This document shows positions 59,715-64,000 of a stretch of 64,000 bases of DNA, in pieces. Positions within the stretch are counted from its first letter, which is position 1; every line of letters starts with the position of its first letter. Below the pieces are notes generated by a model. It had not been told where the DNA came from, did no database searches, and worked only from the letters and a program-made list of their open reading frames with translations. Origin of the DNA: Sagittula sp048553715 (GTDB lineage Bacteria > Pseudomonadota > Alphaproteobacteria > Rhodobacterales > Rhodobacteraceae); contig NZ_JBLZNC010000005.1 of the NCBI RefSeq assembly GCF_048553715.1, positions 124,001 through 188,000 on the forward strand, written 5' to 3'. Both the position numbers and the translations under genes were made by a program.

Positions 59715-60959
59715 ATGACCCAGCATGACCGTAGCCTGAGCCCTGCAACGCGATCCACCGCGACGGGGGAGGTGCCGTTCGAAGCCGACACTTTGCTTTA
59801 CTCGCGCACAGACAAGCGCGGCCTGCTGGTCGATGTCAGCACGGATTTCTGCAACGTTTCCGGGTATGACTATTCGGAACTTGTCGGGGCCGCCCATAAG
59901 AACATGCCGCATCCGGACATGCCCAAAGGGATCGGGCAGCTTTCCACAGAACGGCTGGGCGCCGGGCTGCAGATGCTGGCCTACGTCAAGAACAAGTCCA
60001 AGGATGGTCGATATTTCTGGGTGTTGTCGGTCAGCTGGCCACTGGAAGAAGGGTACCTGTCCATCCGGATCAAACCGATGTCCGAGGTGCGCGACAAGGT
60101 CGAGGCGGCTTATAAGACGTTGCATGCCGACGAGGAGGAGCAAAAGCTGTCGTCCGCGCAAAGTGTGGCCAATGTCATTACGGCGGTCCAGTCTTACGGC
60201 TTCATGGATTATGAGGATTTCATGAGCCGTACCCTGCGCGCGGAGGTTGAAGCGATTGCCGAAAACCACCACACGCAATTGAGCGCGGCACAGCAGCGGT
60301 ATTTCTCGATGTATGACACCGTGGTGAAGCTCGGCCGCGAGGTGACGGGACTGGTCGATGTGATTCAGGCTATTCGTACGATGCCGATGAACATGCGTAT
60401 CCTCGCCTCACGCCTCGAAAATGTGGGTGGGCCGATCAGTGCGATTTCGGTCAATTACAGTCAGATGCTTGAGGATATGTCGTCTTGGATCAAAGAGTTT
60501 TCCGACGGCCCCAAAAGTACATTTTCCCGTATCAAAGGAGAAATCGCCAAGGGACAATTCCAAGTCTGCGCCAATGATTTGCTTACGCGGATGGCTGCCC
60601 AATATGCCGAGGAGGTAAAGGGCGGAGATCCGCGGAAACTCAAAGAGCAGGAAATTCTGGAGGCGCAGGCCGCCGCGTCGCGCGATTACGCGAATGATGC
60701 CCTGAAATCCATAGAAACCGAGGTTCGGCGCCTGAGCCGCAGTGTGTTGGATATGAAGCGATATGTGACCGGGCTGTCGAGCACGCGCATGATGTGTAAA
60801 ATCGAAGCGGCGAGCTTGGGAAACTCTGATACGGCGCTGAACGGTATCGTCGAACAGCTTGACGATCGTCAGAACGAGATCGAGCGCCGACTGGCCCAGA
60901 TCATAGAGCTAAATGCCGGCATCCAAGGGGACAGCGCAATGCTGCGATCCATGGAATAA
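59715..60959 (+). CDS. PAS domain protein, Aer-like sensor without classical MCP tip
   Basis: A 414-residue soluble protein. An N-terminal PAS domain (about residues 25-130: GLLVDVSTDFCNVSGYDYSE, LVGAAHKNMPHPDMPKG, KSKDGRYFWVLSVSWPL) resembles the PAS of Aer-type redox sensors. The remaining 270 residues are mostly helical with heptad-like charge patterns and several Met clusters, but the conserved MCP signalling tip (E-x-x-I-x-x-I) is not visible. It may act as a PAS sensor feeding another regulator. The ATG at 59715 has GAGG 8 bases upstream; Met at 59643 lies in the preceding terminator. No chemotaxis genes are adjacent. Confidence 0.78.
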   Translation: MTQHDRSLSPATRSTATGEVPFEADTLLYSRTDKRGLLVDVSTDFCNVSGYDYSELVGAAHKNMPHPDMPKGIGQLSTERLGAGLQMLAYVKNKSKDGRYFWVLSVSWPLEEGYLSIRIKPMSEVRDKVEAAYKTLHADEEEQKLSSAQSVANVITAVQSYGFMDYEDFMSRTLRAEVEAIAENHHTQLSAAQQRYFSMYDTVVKLGREVTGLVDVIQAIRTMPMNMRILASRLENVGGPISAISVNYSQMLEDMSSWIKEFSDGPKSTFSRIKGEIAKGQFQVCANDLLTRMAAQYAEEVKGGDPRKLKEQEILEAQAAASRDYANDALKSIETEVRRLSRSVLDMKRYVTGLSSTRMMCKIEAASLGNSDTALNGIVEQLDDRQNEIERRLAQIIELNAGIQGDSAMLRSME

Positions 60960-60964
60960 CGCTC

Positions 60965-60994
60965 GCAAAAAAGCCCGGCCAAAATGGCCGGGCT
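60965..60994 (-). terminator. Intrinsic terminator of ilvE
   Basis: Perfect 10-bp stem AGCCCGGCCA (60972-60981) / TGGCCGGGCT (60985-60994), 3-base loop, followed on the minus strand by TTTTT. It lies 23 bases past the ilvE stop. Confidence 0.88.
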
Positions 60995-61017
60995 ACGTAC
61001 TGTCAGGCTACTCTGGC

Positions 61018-61890
61018 TCAGGCGCGCACCAAAGCCTCGTAGTCCTGAGCGATCTCTTTGGTGATTGCACCGACCTCAAATGTGTAATCGCCAATCTGGC
61101 CCACAGGCGTGACTTCGGCAGCGGTGCCGGTCAGCCAGCACTGTTCAAAGCCTTCCAGCTCTTCAGGCATGATGTGGCGTTCATGCACGGTGAGGCCTTT
61201 GGTTTTGAGCATCTCGATCACGGTCTGCCGGGTCAGGCCATTCAGGAAGCAATCGGGCAGCGGGGTGTGAACCTCGCCGTCTTTGACAAAGAAGATATTC
61301 GCGCCGGTGGCTTCGGCCACGTAGCCGCGGTAGTCCATAAACAAAGCGTCAGAGCATCCTTTTGCCTCGGCCGCGTGCTTGGATGTGGTGCAGATCATGT
61401 AAAGCCCGGCCGCTTTGGCATGAACGGGAATCGTTTCAGGGGAGGGGCGCTTCCATTTTGAGATGTCCAGTTTCGCACCTTTGAACTTGGCATCGCCGTA
61501 GTAATTGCCCCAAGACCACGCCGCGATTGCCAGACGCACTGGATTTTTGGCAGAGGCCACACCCATGTCAGGGCCGGCACCGCGCCAAGCCACAGCACGC
61601 ACATAAGCGTCGGTCAGCCCGTTGGCCTGCAAGACCTGCGCCTTTGCCTCTTCGATCTGATCCACGCTGAACGGGATTTCGAAATCAAGACAGCTGGCAG
61701 AGTAGTGCAGCCGCTCCGAATGCTTGCGGGACAAGAAGATCTTGCCGTTATAGGCACGTTCGCCTTCGAACACCGAGGACGCATAATGCAGCCCGTGGGT
61801 CAGAACGTGGACCTGTGCGCTACGCCAGTCTACCAGCTGGCCATCCAACCAGATTTTGCCATCGCGGTCGTCATATGCAGCATCTGCCAT
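61018..61890 (-). CDS. ilvE: Branched-chain amino acid aminotransferase
   Basis: A 290-residue fold-type IV PLP aminotransferase for Val, Leu and Ile. Blocks: IWLDGQLVDWRSAQVHVL, THGLHYASSVFEGERAY, the PLP Lys in IPVHAKAAGLYMICT, EAKGCSDALFMDYRGYVAEA and the terminal GTAAEVTPVGQI. The ATG at 61890 is preceded by AGGAGAACCGCG. It is divergent from petP by 161 bases, which likely contain the promoters for both. Confidence 0.95.
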   Translation of the reverse strand: MADAAYDDRDGKIWLDGQLVDWRSAQVHVLTHGLHYASSVFEGERAYNGKIFLSRKHSERLHYSASCLDFEIPFSVDQIEEAKAQVLQANGLTDAYVRAVAWRGAGPDMGVASAKNPVRLAIAAWSWGNYYGDAKFKGAKLDISKWKRPSPETIPVHAKAAGLYMICTTSKHAAEAKGCSDALFMDYRGYVAEATGANIFFVKDGEVHTPLPDCFLNGLTRQTVIEMLKTKGLTVHERHIMPEELEGFEQCWLTGTAAEVTPVGQIGDYTFEVGAITKEIAQDYEALVRA

Positions 61891-62051
61891 CGCGGTTCTC
61901 CTAAGCTAGCGTCACAGGCATTTTTATAGAATGTTGCGCAAATTCGATCCGAAGCGGATATAAAATTGCGCCAAAGTGCTCATTCGCTACCAATGCGCTC
62001 TTGGAATGTCAATAACGCTGACATAAAATGCACCAAAAGACGGAGGCACAA

Positions 62052-62555
62052 ATGGCCGAGGGGCGAGCAGCGCAGGGGGAAACCCTGCTGTACCTGACCG
62101 ATGAACAGTTGCGCCAAGGGGCCGAGGCAATGTTTTTTGCCTATCGCGGATTTACCGCTGACCCGGACCGCATTTTGGCCGGGATGAGCTATGGCCGCGC
62201 GCATCACCGTGCGCTGCATTTCATTCACGGGGCGCCGGGCACAACCGTGAACAACCTGCTGACAATTTTAGGCGTGACCAAGCAGTCGCTGAATCGCGTT
62301 TTACGGACGTTAATTGACGACGGTCTGGTCGAAAGCCGTGTCGGCCGCATCGACAAGCGTGAACGTCACCTGCATCTGACCGACGCTGGTCAACAGCTGG
62401 AACGTGAATTGTCCGACGCGCAGCGCCTGCGCATGCGCGCGGCCTTCCGCGATGCCGGACCGGAGGCGGTTGCGGGGTTTCGGCGCGTTCTCGAAGCGAT
62501 GATGGACCCCGAGATGCGTGTCCAGTATCAAAGGTTGAAGGAGGGCCGTGGATGA
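62052..62555 (+). CDS. petP: MarR-family regulator, PetP-like
   Basis: A 167-residue MarR regulator. The winged helix-turn-helix is at about residues 60-110 (TVNNLLTILGVTKQSLNRVL, RTLIDDGLVESRVGRIDKRE, the wing). I chose ATG 62052 because GGAGG lies 5 bases upstream; ATG 62028 is possible. Its stop overlaps the start of an OmpR-type regulator. In Rhodobacter capsulatus a MarR gene, petP, precedes the response regulator petR, which is needed for photosynthetic and respiratory growth; this pair matches in order, overlap and family. There petRP lies near the cytochrome bc1 operon, which is absent here. Confidence 0.8.
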   Translation: MAEGRAAQGETLLYLTDEQLRQGAEAMFFAYRGFTADPDRILAGMSYGRAHHRALHFIHGAPGTTVNNLLTILGVTKQSLNRVLRTLIDDGLVESRVGRIDKRERHLHLTDAGQQLERELSDAQRLRMRAAFRDAGPEAVAGFRRVLEAMMDPEMRVQYQRLKEGRG

Positions 62556-63253
62556 GTGAAAATGACGCGCATCTGCTGATTGTCGATGACGACGAGCGCA
62601 TTCGGGGACTGTTGCAGAAGTTCCTGATCCGAAACGGGTTTCTGGTCAGCGCGGCGCGCGATGCCGCCCATGCGCGCCGGATTTTGTCCGGTCTTGATTT
62701 CGATCTAATCGTGCTGGACGTGATGATGCCGGGCGAAGACGGGATCAGCCTGACACGGGCAATCCGCGAGACATCGACGGTGCCTGTGCTGCTTTTGACC
62801 GCCCGCTCCGAGACCGAGGACCGTATCGCAGGGCTGGAGGCCGGTGCCGATGACTATCTGGCCAAACCTTTTGAGCCCAAGGAGTTGCTGCTGCGAATCA
62901 ACGCGATTTTGCGCCGCATGCCAGACGCGCCTGCTGACGATGTTGCCCCCAAACTGTTGTCGTTGGGCGATATCCGCTACGATATTGAACGCGGGGAAAT
63001 GTGGCGCGGCGAAGAACCGGTTCGGCTGACAGCGACCGAATCGCAATTGATGCGCATCTTTTCGGCCAAAGCGGGTGAGACACTCAGCCGCGCCAATCTG
63101 GTCGAAGAACTGGGACGCGATAAGGGGCAGGCGCAGGAACGCGCGGTGGACGTTCAGATCACCCGCTTGCGGCGCAAACTGGAAAGCGACCCGAAACAGC
63201 CGCGCTATCTTCAGACTGTGCGCGGCTCGGGCTATATGCTGGCGCCGGATTGA
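62552..63253 (+). CDS. petR: OmpR-type response regulator, PetR-like
   Basis: A 233-residue two-domain regulator. Receiver: LLIVDDDERIRGLL, phospho-acceptor D56 in LIVLDVMMPGEDG, LLLTARSETED and Lys in DYLAKPFEPKE. Winged helix: LTATESQLMRIFSAKAGETL, RAVDVQITRLRRKLESDPKQ and the final GSGYMLAPD. The ATG overlaps the MarR stop (62552-62555). By comparison with R. capsulatus PetR it should be a regulator of energy metabolism; no histidine kinase is adjacent. Petr-type naming rests on the MarR-OmpR overlap plus family match. Confidence 0.83.
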   Translation: MSENDAHLLIVDDDERIRGLLQKFLIRNGFLVSAARDAAHARRILSGLDFDLIVLDVMMPGEDGISLTRAIRETSTVPVLLLTARSETEDRIAGLEAGADDYLAKPFEPKELLLRINAILRRMPDAPADDVAPKLLSLGDIRYDIERGEMWRGEEPVRLTATESQLMRIFSAKAGETLSRANLVEELGRDKGQAQERAVDVQITRLRRKLESDPKQPRYLQTVRGSGYMLAPD

Positions 63254-63317
63254 CCGGTAAGATTTTGAGTATTCGGGCAAAGTAAAAGCAGGGTGATGAA
63301 CGGGGAGGGGGCGCGCT

Positions 63318-64000
63318 ATGGCGACGGCATTGGTCACTCACGCGGATGGGATGCTGCATGAGACACCGGAGGGTCATCCGGAACAGGTGGCGCGGTTGGA
63401 GCATGTTTTGCACGCGATGCACGGTTTGGATCTGCAATGGCGCTCAGCTCCGAAGGCAGACATAGAGCTGCTGACGCTTTGTCATCCCGAGTCCTACGTA
63501 CATCGTATCAGCGCGGCGGAGCCTACAACGGGGCTGGCGCAGCTTGACGAGGATACATGGATGTCGCCGGAGTCGTTTCTGGCGGCATCGCGGGCCGTAG
63601 GCGGTGTTTGCCGCGCGGTGGACATGGTATTGGCTGGCGAGGTGGGCAATGCCTTTTGCGCCACACGCCCCCCCGGCCACCACGCGGAACGCGAAACGCC
63701 AATGGGGTTTTGCCTGTTCGGGACCGCAGCGATTGCCGCCAAACACGCGCTGGACAATCACGGTTTGACCCGTGTGGCGGTCGTGGATTTCGACGTGCAC
63801 CACGGGAATGGCACGCAGGATTTGCTGTGGGACGAGGCGCGCGCGCTGCTGATCACATCGCAGCAGTCCCCTTTATGGCCGGGCACCGGTGCGGCGGAGG
63901 AACGCGGCGGCCACGACAATGTGCTCAACGTGCCGCTGCCACCGGACAGCGATGGGTCGGTCATGCGTGAGGCCTACCAGCAGCAGGTGTTCCCGCGGCT
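63318..64000 (+). CDS. Histone deacetylase / acetylpolyamine amidohydrolase family protein (partial)
   Basis: The first 227 residues of an HDAC-superfamily zinc hydrolase, cut by the window end. Visible motifs: RPPGHHAERETPMGFCLFG (catalytic His pair) and VAVVDFDVHHGNGTQDLLW (zinc Asp and His). Substrates in bacteria include acetylpolyamines and acetylated proteins. The ATG at 63318 follows GGGAGGGGG. It starts 64 bases after petR. A role linked to the polyamine-type importer upstream is possible but not shown. Confidence 0.9.
   Translation, partial: MATALVTHADGMLHETPEGHPEQVARLEHVLHAMHGLDLQWRSAPKADIELLTLCHPESYVHRISAAEPTTGLAQLDEDTWMSPESFLAASRAVGGVCRAVDMVLAGEVGNAFCATRPPGHHAERETPMGFCLFGTAAIAAKHALDNHGLTRVAVVDFDVHHGNGTQDLLWDEARALLITSQQSPLWPGTGAAEERGGHDNVLNVPLPPDSDGSVMREAYQQQVFPR

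Noticed and set aside
1..64000. CRISPR arrays, tRNA or rRNA genes, insertion sequences, prophage
   Set aside because: Looked for regular repeats, tRNA-like cloverleafs and transposase or integrase motifs throughout; none found by eye. A tRNAscan-SE and ISfinder run would be needed to be certain.

Overview
The window is about 62-65% GC by eye and reads as ordinary chromosome of a marine alphaproteobacterium of the order Rhodobacterales (Roseobacter group). The evidence is gene order and family type: pmbA - cysQ - DUF4170 - kdtA; DUF1674 - rsmB - heparinase-like - purH - lspA - DUF3035 - paired M16 peptidases; mnmD next to a FAD oxidoreductase; ilvE beside an overlapping petP-petR regulator pair; and plant-type glutamate-cysteine ligase. 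No rRNA, tRNA, CRISPR array, insertion sequence or prophage was seen. Genes are tightly packed, often with ATGA stop/start overlaps.

Layout. 1-3.1 kb (minus): lipid A Kdo transferase (cut by the window edge), DUF4170, CysQ-type phosphatase and PmbA. 3.2-5.6 kb: phosphodiester glycosidase-like protein and rbfA (minus), dapB (plus), DUF1674/SdhAF4 (minus). 5.6-14.5 kb (plus): rsmB, heparinase-like, purH, lspA, DUF3035 lipoprotein and two M16 peptidases, closed by a perfect bidirectional terminator. 14.6-20.2 kb: dapA, a soluble lytic transglycosylase, an EamA exporter, mnmD and a divergent MnmC-like oxidoreductase. 20.2-25.9 kb: MaoC hydratase, HAD hydrolase, a coiled-coil membrane protein, OmpA-family envelope protein, ubiA, and divergent rsmE. 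25.9-34.7 kb: GNAT, a membrane protein, gshA, DUF805, a STAS/ATPase partner-switch pair, thiolase, free methionine sulfoxide reductase, LysE exporter, homocysteine methyltransferase-like and RluA-like genes. 34.7-38.2 kb: aldehyde dehydrogenase, 1-Cys peroxiredoxin and a compositionally distinct DUF3578-HNH nuclease. 38.3-44.8 kb: aspartoacylase-like, exonuclease III, CnoX-like thioredoxin, Lon-domain and Trm112-like proteins, PLP dehydratase, DUF1643 and an RTX-repeat protein. 44.9-50.1 kb: rpsO and pnp separated by a reversed sulfotransferase-like gene, a YigZ/IMPACT protein and an OmpR-type regulator. 50.2-53.5 kb: ribA, a conserved hypothetical, an LLM flavoprotein and an L,D-transpeptidase. 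53.8-59.6 kb: a polyamine/opine-type ABC importer operon with two unusual permeases. 59.7-64 kb: a PAS protein, ilvE, petP-petR and a histone-deacetylase-like gene cut by the window end.

Most genes are housekeeping: lysine/peptidoglycan precursors (dapA, dapB, lytic transglycosylase, L,D-transpeptidase), purines, glutathione, ubiquinone, riboflavin, tRNA/rRNA modification, RNA decay and envelope assembly. The least explained material is mostly non-coding. Two homologous stem-loops at 29438-29506 and 29659-29727 keep their pairing through compensatory base changes, and the second is followed by a strong minus-strand terminator, which suggests a tandem structured-RNA pair. A separate candidate small RNA lies at about 49188-49270. 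There are possible autoregulatory hairpins before rpsO and pnp, a 20-bp-armed inverted repeat upstream of the MaoC gene, and two REP-like palindromes.
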